64,000 bases of DNA from Linyphia triangularis (Eukaryota > Arthropoda > Arachnida > Araneae > Linyphiidae), in the NCBI GenBank assembly GCA_963978545.1, contig OZ021727.1:49513385-49577384 (forward strand), in the 5' to 3' direction. Shown here in pieces: positions 26,201 to 37,574 of the stretch. The notes under the pieces were generated by a model. The model was not told the DNA's origin and ran no database searches. It worked only from the letters and a program-made list of their open reading frames with translations. How positions within the stretch are numbered: the first letter of the stretch is position 1; each line of letters starts with the position of its first letter. The translations under genes and the position numbers were made by a program.

Positions 26201-26841
26201 TCCACAAGCGTCGCTCCTATTACCACTCCTTTCGGGACGCTATTCGATGATGGGAAGTCCGTTACTCCAAATCGGAAGGCCTTCGGGAGCTCTGTTGAAC
26301 CTTTTACAACCAAATCTGTCATGGAGGGGATGGTGATGTCTTCAAGAGCTACTATTCGATATGCACACGGCTCTTCCGAGTCCAAACCGAACAATGGAAC
26401 TTCTTCTTTCCCCGTTTGAAGCTCGCCTTTCTCGAAATTCAAAGTAATTCCATTTCTCTTTAAAAAGTCCAATCCAAGAATACATGGGTCAATAATTTCA
26501 GCGACGTAAACGGTGTGAGTGTAGGTGTGAAATCCAAAAGAGATGTTGACATTTAATTTCCCATGCACAGAAATTTTGTCACCAGTCACAGTCTGTAGTG
26601 AAACTGAAGGCGCCGTGTAAAGAGGTTGGCTGTCCAGGCGCCGGGCTACATCCGTCCGTAAGATGGTTACATTTGCCCCTGAGTCAACTATTAGACGACA
26701 GGGAGTTCCATTGATCTTGCCCTCCACGAATAAACCATGGTTTCCTCCTTGAAGGGTTGAGATGTGATAGAGGCTGAGTGGGGCACCACCTGCTCTACAC
26801 GGCGACCTCCGCCTCACGAGATAGCCGCTCTTTAGTTTAAC
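23230..26841 (-). CDS. pol: pol polyprotein: protease, reverse transcriptase, RNase H, integrase
   Basis: The frame is uninterrupted to its stop at 23232-23230, about 1,200 residues, and would be expressed as a Gag-Pol fusion. Residues are counted from the GTG at 26817. Aspartic protease: DSGA at 45-48, with ILGLDFL at 113-119. Reverse transcriptase: about 335-515, with FCVDYRKLN (361-369), STLDLKSGYWQV (396-407), MPFGLCNAP (431-439) and the catalytic YLDD (461-464). RNase H: DTDAS at 608-612, E651 and RTDHASL (674-680). Integrase: an H851/H858/C888/C891 zinc domain, then a catalytic triad D920, D980, E1016 with the DD35E spacing, and a C-terminal GPY-type module (GPYVVLKK, 1156-1163). No chromodomain is recognised. 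All catalytic residues are present. The domains and their order place it in Ty3/gypsy (Metaviridae). No env follows; only about 47 bases separate the stop from the polypurine tract. Confidence 0.97.
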   Translation of the reverse strand, partial: VKLKSGYLVRRRSPCRAGGAPLSLYHISTLQGGNHGLFVEGKINGTPCRLIVDSGANVTILRTDVARRLDSQPLYTAPSVSLQTVTGDKISVHGKLNVNISFGFHTYTHTVYVAEIIDPCILGLDFLKRNGITLNFEKGELQTGKEEVPLFGLDSEEPCAYRIVALEDITIPSMTDLVVKGSTELPKAFRFGVTDFPSSNSVPKGVVIGATLVDLSQEVVHVRMANIGDSKRVIKKGEEIATCTPVTSIERGSKELPTAPPADLVDQLLEDSRLERRQEKIVGNLIKEFQDIFSMSSKDVGRTELTQHRIDTGTHLPIKQHPRRLPFAKQEEVGRLLQEMEDNRVIEPSSSPWASPIVLVRKKDGSTRFCVDYRKLNEITKKDSYPLPRIDDTLDTLSWNQWFSTLDLKSGYWQVEIHPDDREKTAFTTGQGLWQFQVMPFGLCNAPATFERLMETVLRGLSYETCLVYLDDIIITGRSFDQHLQNVKNVFLKLREAHLKLSPSKCKLFRRKVSYLGHIISSDGVSTDPAKIHAVKIWSRPQDVHQLRSFLGLCTYYRKFVKGFSKIARPLHRLTESKQKFLWTADCDDSFNQLKNALTSAPVLAFPEVNKDFILDTDASNEGVGAVLSQEIEGQEKVIAYFSKSLSRSERNYCVTRKELLTIVKAVEHFHHYLYGRKFLLRTDHASLTWLLNFKNTEGQIARWIQRLQEYDMDIHHRKGTFHGNADALSRRPCPENCRFCSNDESKFGVNTSAVRKITSKSTTSDVDPWSDRNVRKSQVEDQDLKPLIEFLEAATGKPSWQEIACYSPTMKRYWAMWDSLHLKNGVLYRRWESDDGKSFRWQLILPSSRVTNVLEELHSSSTGGHFGVTKTLQKVRERFFWDKAKSDVEKWCKSCDACNSRKGPKTRTRGKLQRYNVGAPFERIALDVLGPLPHITNGNKYILVVMDYFSKWPEAYAIPDQEATTVAEVLVRNWISRFGVPLLIHSDQGTNFNSAVFTGLCDLLDMEKTRTTPLHPQSDGMVERFNRTILNHLPLFVSKNQQDWDQKLPLFLLAYRSATHETTGYTPSQMIFGRDLRLPCDLLFGRPPDTPSSPVQYLDDLQARLEAVHRFARERINIMTERMKVRYDAKATERSFQEGDKVWLWNPKRRKGLSPKLQTNWEGPYVVLKKINDVVVRIQRTPSCKPRVVHNNRLAPYYSRSD

Positions 26842-27605
26842 TGCTGAGGCTCGGACGAGGGTCTGTCCCCTCTCCTGTCCAATTCAGGGCAATCACGTCT
26901 GAAATGTCCTTCCCGGTTGCAGAGCCAACAAACCACTCTGGTTTTTCGATCCTTCGAACCAGGAATATTTCTCATAATTCGCTCCATCTTGTTTTCCAGT
27001 TCTTGAAACCTCTTCGTGAAAAGTTCAGAGGAATCGTCTGCCAATGTTCCACGTACGAAACGCCTATCTTTTCTAGAAGCTTGCTGTGCGGCTTCTACTC
27101 TCATGGCATAGACGAGGGTGGACTTTAGATCTTTGCTGTCTGACATCCTGGTAGCTTGCTGTATGTCGGGATCTTTGATGGCATCCACGAAATACTGAAG
27201 AGACAGGTTATCTCGTACGTCCGAGGGACAGTCTGGGAAAGTGAGGAGCGACAGTCTTTCTATATCCGATGCCAATTCTTGAAGAGTTTCATTGGCCTTC
27301 TGCTGTCTCACTTTCAGTTGCAGTCTGTTATAATCCTTTAGATGTTGTTCCCCAAACCTTAATTCCAACGCACTTGCCAGCGCCACGAATTCTCCCCGCT
27401 TCTCTTCAGGTAGTGTTTGTAAAATGTCAGCAGCTTCACCTCGAAGAGATGCCGCGAGATGGAATGCTTTCGAAGTATCGTCCCAACCATTCGCAGAAGC
27501 AATCATTTCAAACTGCGTTTGATAAACGCGCCAAGACGACCTCCCATCAAAAGTGGCCACTTTGATGCTGGAACGTGGCGCAATAAAGGGAGTGGAAACG
27601 TTATC
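26832..27605 (-). CDS. gag: gag, capsid and nucleocapsid part, downstream of the UAG
   Basis: This stretch stays open in the same frame as the N-terminal part, from the codon after the UAG to TAA at 26834-26832. It has no ATG near its beginning; the codon at 27560 is GTG. Counting from there, residues 4-13 read FDGRSSWRVY and are followed by QFE, the signature at the start of many arthropod Ty3/gypsy capsids. The helical capsid domain covers roughly 1-160. A short Glu/Lys-rich linker leads to a CCHC zinc knuckle (CWLCNREGHFRRDC; C211, C214, H219, C224), which packages RNA in this family. The tail ends PSSEPQQLN. Together with the upstream part Gag would be about 472 residues. Without readthrough or reinitiation this portion, and Pol behind it, would not be made from this copy. 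Confidence 0.9.
   Translation of the reverse strand, partial: DNVSTPFIAPRSSIKVATFDGRSSWRVYQTQFEMIASANGWDDTSKAFHLAASLRGEAADILQTLPEEKRGEFVALASALELRFGEQHLKDYNRLQLKVRQQKANETLQELASDIERLSLLTFPDCPSDVRDNLSLQYFVDAIKDPDIQQATRMSDSKDLKSTLVYAMRVEAAQQASRKDRRFVRGTLADDSSELFTKRFQELENKMERIMRNIPGSKDRKTRVVCWLCNREGHFRRDCPELDRRGDRPSSEPQQLN
26835..26841 (-). promoter_or_regulatory. Candidate -1 ribosomal frameshift heptamer at the gag/pol junction
   Basis: The minus strand reads G TTA AAC in gag frame, immediately followed by the gag TAA. Pol is open in the -1 frame from 26883, so the frames overlap by about 50 bases and the heptamer lies inside the overlap. GUUAAAC departs from the strict X XXY YYZ rule at its first base, but it is the accepted slippery sequence of equine arteritis virus. 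GC-rich DNA with short self-complementary pieces follows (GGCG/CGCC about 40 bases on). I could not establish a pseudoknot. Confidence 0.55.
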
Positions 27606-28250
27606 CTAATTAGGCGTTGCAATGGTCACAGCTTCGCGAGTTTCTATTTTCCGTAGCCTTTCTTCTACAGCATCCATGAATTTTCCCTGCTCTTCTTTGA
27701 TAGTGGAAACCTTTTCTTCCATTTCATCTCTTACAGCAGTGAGAACGTCTTCCTTCACGGATTGCAGGACCGATGATGTTGTCTCCATAATAGTAGATTC
27801 TACCATTGACGCTAGCTCGGTTTTCATTTCTTCCCTGATCTTGATTACGGCTGCGGATGTGGACTCGCACTTATCGGCCAAAGCTTTCATGTCAGATGAC
27901 GTTGCATTTTGCAAAGCTTTAAAATCTGATGATGTCGCTTCTTGTAAAGCTTTAATGTCTGATGATGTCGCTTCTTGACTGGCGGCAATTGCGGCGGCGA
28001 GTTCGGCATTTGTCGTTTCTTGACGGGCTTGACCGGCGGATATGGTAGCGGCGAGTTCGGCGTTAGTCGTTTCGTGACGCGCTTGTCCGGCGGCAATCGT
28101 AGCTAAAATTTCGGCTTTCATTTCGGCTGCGGTGGTTTCTTGGCAAGCTTTCATTTCGGCTGCGGTGGTTTCTTGTTGGGCCTTCATTCCAGCAATCATT
28201 TCCATCAACTGCTTCATTTGGTCTTCCATCATTCCTCTAGTTGTCGGCAT
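27606..28250 (-). CDS. gag: gag, N-terminal coiled-coil part, ending at an in-frame UAG
   Basis: This is the first reading frame after the primer site, starting with ATG 32 bases inside the LTR; 214 codons, then TAG at 27608-27606. It is the amino-terminal extension of Gag, the structural protein of the retrotransposon particle. The protein is rich in Ala, Glu, Thr, Lys and Met and poor in aromatics, and looks like a long coiled coil. It has internal repeats: two 11-residue units (about 23-44, KA[QC]QETTAAEM), two 18-residue units (54-89, AGQAR[HQ]ETTNAELAA) and three 11-residue units (92-124, Q[EN]ATSSD[IFM]KAL). The capsid part continues in the same frame after the UAG, so the stop is probably a disabling mutation in this copy, although readthrough cannot be excluded. 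No match to a named gag N-terminus is claimed. Confidence 0.85.
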   Translation of the reverse strand: MPTTRGMMEDQMKQLMEMIAGMKAQQETTAAEMKACQETTAAEMKAEILATIAAGQARHETTNAELAATISAGQARQETTNAELAAAIAASQEATSSDIKALQEATSSDFKALQNATSSDMKALADKCESTSAAVIKIREEMKTELASMVESTIMETTSSVLQSVKEDVLTAVRDEMEEKVSTIKEEQGKFMDAVEERLRKIETREAVTIATPN

Positions 28251-28265
28251 TCAAAATTACGAGAC

Positions 28266-28281
28266 CCCACTTCTGACACCA
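28266..28281 (-). other. Primer-binding site matching a leucine tRNA 3' end
   Basis: One base inside the 5' LTR, the minus strand reads TGGTGTCAGAAGTGGG. Its complement, CCCACTTCTGACACCA, is a tRNA 3' end: CCA, discriminator A, acceptor strand TTCTGAC, and the end of a T-stem. From memory this matches animal tRNA-Leu (CAA type), whose 5' end begins GTCAG. Minus-strand cDNA synthesis would start here. The identity of the tRNA should be checked against the host's own set. Confidence 0.8.
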
Positions 28282-28282
28282 C

Positions 28283-28748
28283 TGTTATGAATTTTTCCAC
28301 TGAGGCAATGAGGGCACAGTTTTCACGGTTTAAAAATATTTATTCTCTCTTCAGAAAACTTACAAAATTTATTCACAGGCAACAGTTTAATTCCTCTCAA
28401 GCTTCAACACAAGCTTCAACGAAAATAACTTCGAATTCAGCGATTGTACAAGCTCACTCCAATAGGTAAACAAAGCGATCAGCTTTCAACGAACTCCGAA
28501 GTCAATCTGAAAACTTTCCCGTTCTCCAGTCTTTTTATAAGCAAGCGCGTGAGACATTCTCGAAATTTCCAGCCAATTCATCGGAAAGAAATTTCTCGAA
28601 ACGTCTCGATTACTTCAGGTGTTGCCACCTTTTTCTAACTTGTATAATCGCTATTAATTACTAAATAAAATTGGATAAAAATAAATTACAATAGAATTTT
28701 GAAATAATACGTCACTATTTACAATATATACAGACAATTTGTGCAACA
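28283..28748 (-). repeat. 5' LTR of the Ty3/gypsy element
   Basis: This 466-bp copy is upstream in the element's sense. It matches the copy at 22704-23169 at every position except 28361 (T here, C at 22782). Ends are TGTT and AACA, so the integrase-type TG...CA termini hold on both strands. It carries a TATA box and an initiator-like TCAG and two AATAAA signals further on. Confidence 0.97.
28507..28539 (-). promoter_or_regulatory. LTR core promoter: TATA box plus initiator
   Basis: On the minus strand TATAAAAAG runs from 28539 to 28531, and TCAG occupies 28510-28507. The A at 28508 lies 31 bases after the first T of the TATA box, the usual spacing for a start site. TCAG resembles the arthropod initiator. 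The same motifs exist in the other LTR, where they could drive outward transcription into flanking DNA. Placement of the start is inference. Confidence 0.6.
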
Positions 28749-28773
28749 ATATATATATATATGTATATATATA
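28749..28773. repeat. (TA)n remnant, right of the retrotransposon
   Basis: 25 bp of TA with one G, directly abutting the 5' LTR. It is the continuation of the split target array. Confidence 0.95.
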
Positions 28774-30303
28774 GTGTTTCTGAAAACTATTTCCATTTAA
28801 CATCAAACTTACATTTCATACGAAAAAGGAAGAAAGGAAGAAAACAAATATTCGAAATATGCAGAATGTAGTTGTACGCTAAATTACCTATTAATCAAAG
28901 AACTGTTTCTTTATTTGTTTAATTTCCATGTTTCTTACAGATGGCATACTAAAATGTTATTGTATTAGAATTCAGTTTGTTTTCCTTTCAAGTAATGTAA
29001 ATTACCTTTTTATTGCGTAAATCTTTAAATATTAAATGCAAAATTTTAAAAATACAAGATTATTTTTTGCCGTAAAATTATTTTAATTTGAAAAAATATT
29101 TAATTTAATTACACCTAGATTTTATTTTCTATCATTACTAGAAATACATTGCTTAAGTAAAACAAAAATTTTAGTGACAAAATAAACTAAAGTTTAAATG
29201 AATAAACATTAAATACACTAATTTATGTTTATACCAGTCATTGATATCCTAAAAATATATTGGTGTAATTTAACCTAGTTAATAACCTAGGCATGGAAAT
29301 ATTTATCGGATAATAAAATCAAAAGAAATATTTTTGATGATGAAGAGAGGTATCTGGAAATAACAACCCACATGGCACATTGGGTTGTGTTGACATTGTT
29401 TTCAGACAGAGGTAAAGCATTTTTAATATTTTCAAATTGGGTAAAAATTGGATATTTTCTCGAAATAGTTCTGGAAGAAATCTGAAGATCGATATCGATT
29501 GTGGTTATTTTTAAGAGCTTTCAAAGCGTCATATTTAGGATTATGACAAGAAGACGATCAGTCACTTTCCTAGATGATTGGTTCTTTCCCATGATAAGAG
29601 AGAGTACTACGGCTTGCAGTTTATGTACAAAAAATTTATTTTACTTCATAAATGCCTCAGAGCTCCTAAAGAAGCAGGTAGTGTGGAAATAGTGTTTTCT
29701 AAAGTAAGTTTTAATATATGGAGTAAAAAATCTCCTACTACTGCTGAAAAACATTTTAGGATGAAATTCTAATGAAGCAGTGGGAAAAGTGAAGAATTAT
29801 TTTTTGAAGAAATTTATATGAGTTTGCTCATTTGCATTATTATTGTATTTTATATTTGGTTATTTTGAATTTATTTTATTTTAGATATAATTTATTATTT
29901 TGATATTTTGTTGTTTTGACATTACTCCTATTTTACATATTCCTATAATATATTTCCTTATAATATATCTATTAACTGGGAAACTTTGTAAAAAACTTAA
30001 GTTTTCCTATCCGGGAGAAATATTTGTGAGTTTTTGGCAAATTAAGGTTAAATTAAATATCATAGTGCAATTTTGTGCAACCGAAAAAGTGTTAGAAAAT
30101 GGACATTTTTATCAAATAAGGGATTAAATAAGTCATGCAAAAATAGCCCACGCCAATTATAGCCACCAAACATATATTCTTAAAAAAAGTTGCGTGTAAA
30201 CTTTAATTTCCGTTTATTTTTCACTGTCGGTTAAATAATGAGAATCATATAAGCCAGTACCATCGCAGTAATACAACCAATTTGACTTGTTAGTGTTTTT
30301 AAA
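28774..30303. other. AT-rich DNA, nothing recognised
   Basis: Two overlapping frames of 63-64 codons at 29501-29772 have no family features. Confidence 0.5.
29488..29499. other. 12-bp palindrome ATCGATATCGAT
   Basis: Perfect palindrome with overlapping ATCGAT words. No gene is seen nearby. Confidence 0.6.
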
Positions 30304-30591
30304 ATGAACATACGAAGTCAAGAAGCCAGAAAGAGATTAATCACACGAAATAAAGAAAATGAACAAAATTTGTTTGAATTAGCATACGAATATTTTGCAA
30401 TGGTTCATAAAAACCAGAAATGTAAGTCATGTTAATAAAAAAGATGGTCTTTTAAATGTAGAAATAAATTTCTTAAAATGAAATCGGCTACAGGAAATAA
30501 AATATCTATCGCCTTTAAAAAAGAAAGACTAGCAAAAAAACTTCTAAAAAAGGAATCAATGAAAGTATATTTGGAAATAGTATCCCAATAA
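30304..30591 (+). pseudogene. Weak coding-like frame with two adjacent stops, unidentified
   Basis: One frame reads 43 codons from ATG (30304), then TAA TAA (30433-30438), then 50 codons to TAA at 30589-30591. The first part starts MNIRSQEARKRLITRN and the second is lysine-rich. In DNA this AT-rich, lysine-rich frames arise by chance. I recognise no family. It is listed because both halves share one frame and it lies between otherwise empty stretches. Confidence 0.12.
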
Positions 30592-32066
30592 TGAACCTCT
30601 TCAGAAATTTCTTGTATTCATACATAGTGATGTTTGCACTTTACGGATGTTAATGTTTGGTTTATTCGCTTAATGACCAATTTGTATGTACAACCGGGAC
30701 ACACAGCTTAACGTATTATGAATGTTTAGATGAGAATATAAAATATTGTTCAAATTCATCGCTTTTAGTTTTTATTTATCTAAAATTTTCTCAAGGATCA
30801 GCTACTATATTACCACATTTCAATATGAAAAACATATTGATAAATTACTAAATATAAAAATGACTTTTTTATACAGCTGGAAAATGTATATATTTTACAA
30901 AGAGCTCTGGTACAAAGAGTTAAAAATAAATAGATTTAAAAGTTGTCAAATATTTATAATACATTTAATTAAGTAGTTAACTTTATTTGATATTTTTATA
31001 TTTATTTAAAGTCTACCTCACTTCCTAAAATAAATAGCTCTATTTGATCCTTTTAGGTATTTAGAATAAAATAAAAAAAATTATTGCAAATAGGAAACTA
31101 ATTTTAAAACATTCTATGAAACTTGCCACAATTTCTACCTGTTAAATACCTTTGTTTTACAACCACTCACAAAGAATTTAAAGTACAAGTGGATCCATAA
31201 TTCTCCAAAGTAATAAATCACAGATTTTTTTTACTCTATTGCTAAACCCCTCGACAGAGAAAGTAATATTTTTCACGAATTGCTGCCTGGTTAATCTCCT
31301 AAATCAGCCCTTAAAAGATTCTCATTGTTTCACAAATAAAATTTTTTTTTATTCTTTCGTAAGTGTCATGGAGCATTTTTAAAAAGATATCGAGCTTACG
31401 ATTCTTAATCACTAGAAGTTTTGAATCTGCATTTTACTTTTCATTAGCTTATTTTTTTTCCCCTTTTCCTAGAAACTTCTCTTTGTCAAATTAAAAACAG
31501 ATATTATCATCCTTAATGATCCATGCTTCGCTACTAATTGCTGCCAGTCTGAGTTCGAAACTGTAAAAGACAGTTTAAAGTATATTTTTTTCATTCAAAA
31601 TCTTGCCGCTTTGAAGATGGGTGTGATAAATGCAAACAATGAAATTGAAAGATCTCGCGTGGAATGGAAAGTAGTAATGAATTTTGATGATTGTCTCAGG
31701 GATTATTTGAGAAAAGAGGCTTCTGGCAATTTATTGTAATTTGTCAGAGAAAGCTTTTAAAATAGGTTGATGGTGGGAAATATATGGACTTGAGAATATT
31801 GTTCTAAATTTGTTTGAAAAGCGGTTCATCCAATCTCTTTGCTGAAAGTTTATTATTCATTTTTCAACTTTTATTTGTTATTAACTGAATTTAACGTTTT
31901 TTAAAAAGACTTCAAGTATGTGAATAATAAAGTGATTCATTTCATTCTGGAAATAACGCTAAGTGAAGTATCAAACAATCAACTCACTATGTCTTCTTAA
32001 GTTCTTAAGTAAGTTAGAAAAGTTGTACTTAAGTTTTTTTGTATATATGTATATATATATATATCA
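30592..32066. other. AT-rich DNA, slightly less so at 31200-31760
   Basis: No exon or repeat recognised; a short (TA)n leads into the (GATA)n array. Confidence 0.5.
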
Positions 32067-33613
<1,547 letters not shown>

Positions 33614-33622
33614 TGTATATAT

Positions 33623-34289
33623 TGCGTGTTAAAAAAGAATTAGAAGTGTGACTAGAAACTGCCCTAAGCCTACAGCTGGTGTTTAAAAATTATAGAGTTG
33701 TGTGATATTAGTAATTTATTATTTAATATAGAAAATTTTACGTGCTTTCTGTTTAGATAACAACCTTTTCAAACAATTTTTTTTTATATAGGTTTGTACT
33801 ATTTTTACAAGGGATGTATTATTGATTCATGAATTATAATTTAATAAAATAATCATATTAAACTAACTATTTTCTATATTTCAAAAATATTTAAACTTTC
33901 AAAGTACTGAAAGTAAATGGATTTGAGTGACGAATAATTGCAAATTGATATTTTATTAATATAAAATTATAAGATGAATTGACTACTTTTACACTGGCAA
34001 AAATTCAAAAGAAAAATTAAAAATTATTTCAAATGCAATTGAGTTCAGTGATTTATAAATATGACTTGAGAATTCTACTAAATGATTTTATTAAACTCTA
34101 AAATATTACCCTTTAACTTTATGAACAATTTGCATAAAACTGTAAATATAAACTGAAAATTTTAATTTTATTCTTGAAATCACAAACAGTGACTATATTA
34201 CTTGAAACAATTCTCTTATATTTACATTCCTCTACTATTTAAATCCATTTTTTGACAGGTCTAACAATTACCCACAATAAATTTCTTCC
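33623..34289. other. AT-rich DNA, nothing recognised
   Basis: No open frame or repeat of note between the (GATA)n array and the GC-richer patch. Confidence 0.5.
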
Positions 34290-34800
34290 TTATCACAATT
34301 CCCGATAGATTCCCTTACAGCGACACATATCTGAACCAGCCATATTCTCTTACAGCCACACATATCCGGACCAAGCATATCTGATCTTTCATACACTCCC
34401 ATATAAAAACGGATGTGACATTTTTGAAATGAAAACTTTTTTCTCTCTCCGATGACATTTGTCAGCCTTGCACTACTCGTTTTATCAATATGTTCTGGTA
34501 GAAATTTCATTTCTCATCTTTTTTTCTTTTTTTTTTCGATTCAACGTGTCTTTCACGTCTCGCTCTTTGTTGGAAATAGAGATACACAGAAGAATCAGCT
34601 ATTTTGGGCGGATGGCTATTGACATTTTCCTCCTATACGTCGATCTACACCGCTTCTCATTTCCAGAGCATTATGTGCATTCAGTCTATTTTGAAGCAGA
34701 CGTCATCTTCTGCACCTGATGTTGCGTTGTGATGTCATTTTTATGGAATTTACGGCTGATATATTTTCAAGCGACCTTGGCATCACAACATCTTTTGGTG
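34290..34800. other. GC-richer patch with duplicated unit
   Basis: It holds the 35-bp duplication and two open frames of 80 (minus) and 86 (plus) codons that overlap head to head. Neither resembles a known protein. GTTGTGATG and CATCACAAC form an inverted pair near 34725 and 34781. Confidence 0.3.
34309..34378. repeat. 35-bp tandem duplication
   Basis: ATTCCCTTACAGCGACACAT... (34309-34343) and ATTCTCTTACAGCCACACAT... (34344-34378) differ at about six positions. The unit contains CTTACAG, splice-acceptor-like on the plus strand. Confidence 0.8.
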
Positions 34801-36579
34801 AATATACCAAGCTAAATACAATAACGAAAGTTTAAAACTTTTTTAATAATTGAAAGCCAACGCCATTATAAATTTTCATTATCCTACAGTAATTTATTGA
34901 TGTCACCAAAATTGTAGTAATTGATTGGTGAAACTGAAACTACTATAATCCATTTGTTAAACTAACTAAATTATAAATTATTAGGGAAACCAAAACTATT
35001 ATTAAGAATTAATGAAATCCAAAGTTTTAAAAGTTATTGATGAAATCTAAACTATGGGGGTTCGTAAAATGGTTTGTTGATTTTTAGTCAGTTAAAATTT
35101 AAAAAAATTTGTAGTTTCGAAATCTTATTTTACTTGTAAAATACTCATTAGAGTAAAAAAAATTGTATTGCTTTTATAGTATTAAAACGGAAAAAAAAAT
35201 ATTTTTCACTCTCAGTGTTGATGTATAATAAGAAAATAAACGCATACGATTTACTGTATTAGATAATCTAAATGGACTAATTTTATTGGACATGGTGTTT
35301 AGTTTGCGAAAAACTGATGCTAATTTATCAAAATAGTTTGATTACATACTAGTTTAATTGTATAGCCTATGAAGAATAATATATTTACCTAACATGGACA
35401 AAAAAAAAAAGGGGCAAAGGGCTAAAAAAAAATTATAGTTACCTAAATCACAAATTGTGGGCATATATATTTATTTTAAAGACATTTTTTTAAATATAAA
35501 TTTGAGTATGCTATTTGAATATACTACAAATGTGTTTGGTAAATTGTATACAAGGATATTTCCAATCAAATTTATTCAGTATAATTTTCATGATAAGTTT
35601 AACTTTTATTTAAAATTTATCTTTTACTTCAAAGGTATTTTAGGAAATGATACATAACATAACTCCTCTGAAAAAAACTATCAATGGAATTAATCAGAAC
35701 TCAATCCTGCTAAAACTGTTAATCAAAGTAATCCTATCCGAGATTAGCAGTGAGTGGAAATAAGTCCTAGCTACGTCCTGCCAATCCCGTAAATACAACT
35801 ATTACTAGTAGAGGCAATTAACATCGGTTCGTGAACAGTTGAGTAATGACATGCTCATTTGGAGAGGTTTAAACGCAGCTAATGACAGAACATCTCTCAT
35901 AATGTTGAAGCTATAGCATTAAACTCACTTTGAAGTTAAGAAGTCTCTACTCAATAGGTATTTCTCTTCAAGATATTAGTTGGGATTACGTTAGTCTGTA
36001 CATTTTTTAATGTGATTGTTAAAATTTTGACCTGATTAAAATGTGTTATCAAATATAAAGTATTATCGATACGCTATACAACTGCATTCACTATATCTTG
36101 AGGTAGTACTAAAATTTGAACGATAGTCTTGCATTCGATTTCAGATAGATTGAAGTGATTTTAAAATTGTTCCGTTTTCGACTCTTATTTACGGAACACT
36201 AAAATGTTAATTACAAAAGTACTCCTGAAATCAATTCAAAAGAGAGCCCTATTAAAAATAAGACAATTTTTAATGCTGAAATATACATATACATTTTTTA
36301 ACATCTTAACTGCAGTCATATACTATTTCTCAATATAGTTTAAATGTAGGCTCGAATTCATACATTTTGAAATAAGAAACTGCATAAAAGCAATACCCTA
36401 TTTATTGAAACGTCATATTATTAACCACCACCATTTCTTTTTACCTGATTATCATCTTAGTTTCATAAACAATCCACATCGATTAATAAGCATGGTAGGT
36501 CCATTTTCCATAACTCCAAATTTACATAGCTCAGGTGAGAATAAAATAAAAAACACGAATAAAATTTTTACGAACAGAA
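34801..36579. other. AT-rich DNA with a mildly GC-richer part
   Basis: 35640-35960 is less AT-rich and has several AATTAA and TAATCA homeodomain-like words, but nothing decisive. Confidence 0.4.
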
Positions 36580-36985
36580 TAACCTCCTAGCTTCGAGATC
36601 GAACAAAAGCGACGCTTCCAAATTGAAAAATGATTAGCCAGTTACCCCACAGACTTCCACGTGAAATCGTTCACTGCGCCCCTCCAAATTAACTTTTCTC
36701 GTATTCCAAGCTTCATCATTCCTTCGTTCTCATGCATAATTTATGCCTAGGAAGACGATGATGTATAAGTGGCCGTTTTAATGGTGTGTTTATGGAAGGA
36801 TACATCACATGCAGACGATCTCGCAGGTTCGAGGTAGTTCTCTTCCGGAATGGGACACCCCCCATGAGGACGGTTATGGTTATGGGGTTGCAGCGTGGCA
36901 TTATATGGGTGATCTTTGACGATTATGGGATTTATGGGGTAATGTTTAAGGGTCACTAACTGTTGAATGAAGTCACTGGGGGAGG
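36580..36985. promoter_or_regulatory. GC-richer island with repeated TTATGGG words
   Basis: About 400 bp. GGTTATGGTTATGGGG (near 36872), ATTATGGGATTTATGGGG (near 36922) and related G-rich words recur on the plus strand. Minus-strand frames of 61-69 codons here are Pro/His-rich and look compositional. Confidence 0.3.
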
Positions 36986-37574
36986 ATAGTTTTATATATA
37001 GAACTAGTATGTTCTTTAGGATATGGGGTTTTAATGGTTAATGTGATAGCTTTATTGCTTTCATCAAATGGATAAATTGGTGAAACAAAGATTCTGCACA
37101 ACAACCACATTTCTGTAAATTAATTGCATTAATGTCTCTTAAAAGCCACATAAATTTTCTAAATTTCCAAAATCATGAAGTTGATAATATAGTAGAAATT
37201 CAATTTAAAACACCAAAAATTAATTTAGAATAAACAATTTGTATCGTCAAAAAGTGTGACATATATTCTTCAGATTCTACACAAAACAGTTATAACAAGA
37301 ACTATTAGAACAATTTCAATTAATTATTGGTACATCGTTTGAAAATCTAATTGATTAATTTAAAAAAAAAAAATTACAATCATTTTTCCGTTTGTCAAAA
37401 AAAAGTTTAAATAATATCAATTTATAAGTATGTGTGGTTTAACCAGTTACCTGTCTATTTTCTCGTCCATAATTTAGAATTCCCTTTAAATTCCATGAAT
37501 TTTGTAGAGTATTGAGAGTACAGTAGACGACTCCAACAATTTTGGATGAATGGATTTTAAGTGTATGTATGAAA

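Noticed and set aside
23632..28638. Plus-strand open frames of 60-126 codons across the retrotransposon
   Set aside because: They are antisense shadows of gag and pol, or lie in the LTRs in identical pairs.
36815..36840. GGTTCGAGG as a tRNA B box
   Set aside because: No matching T-stem or A box at proper spacing.
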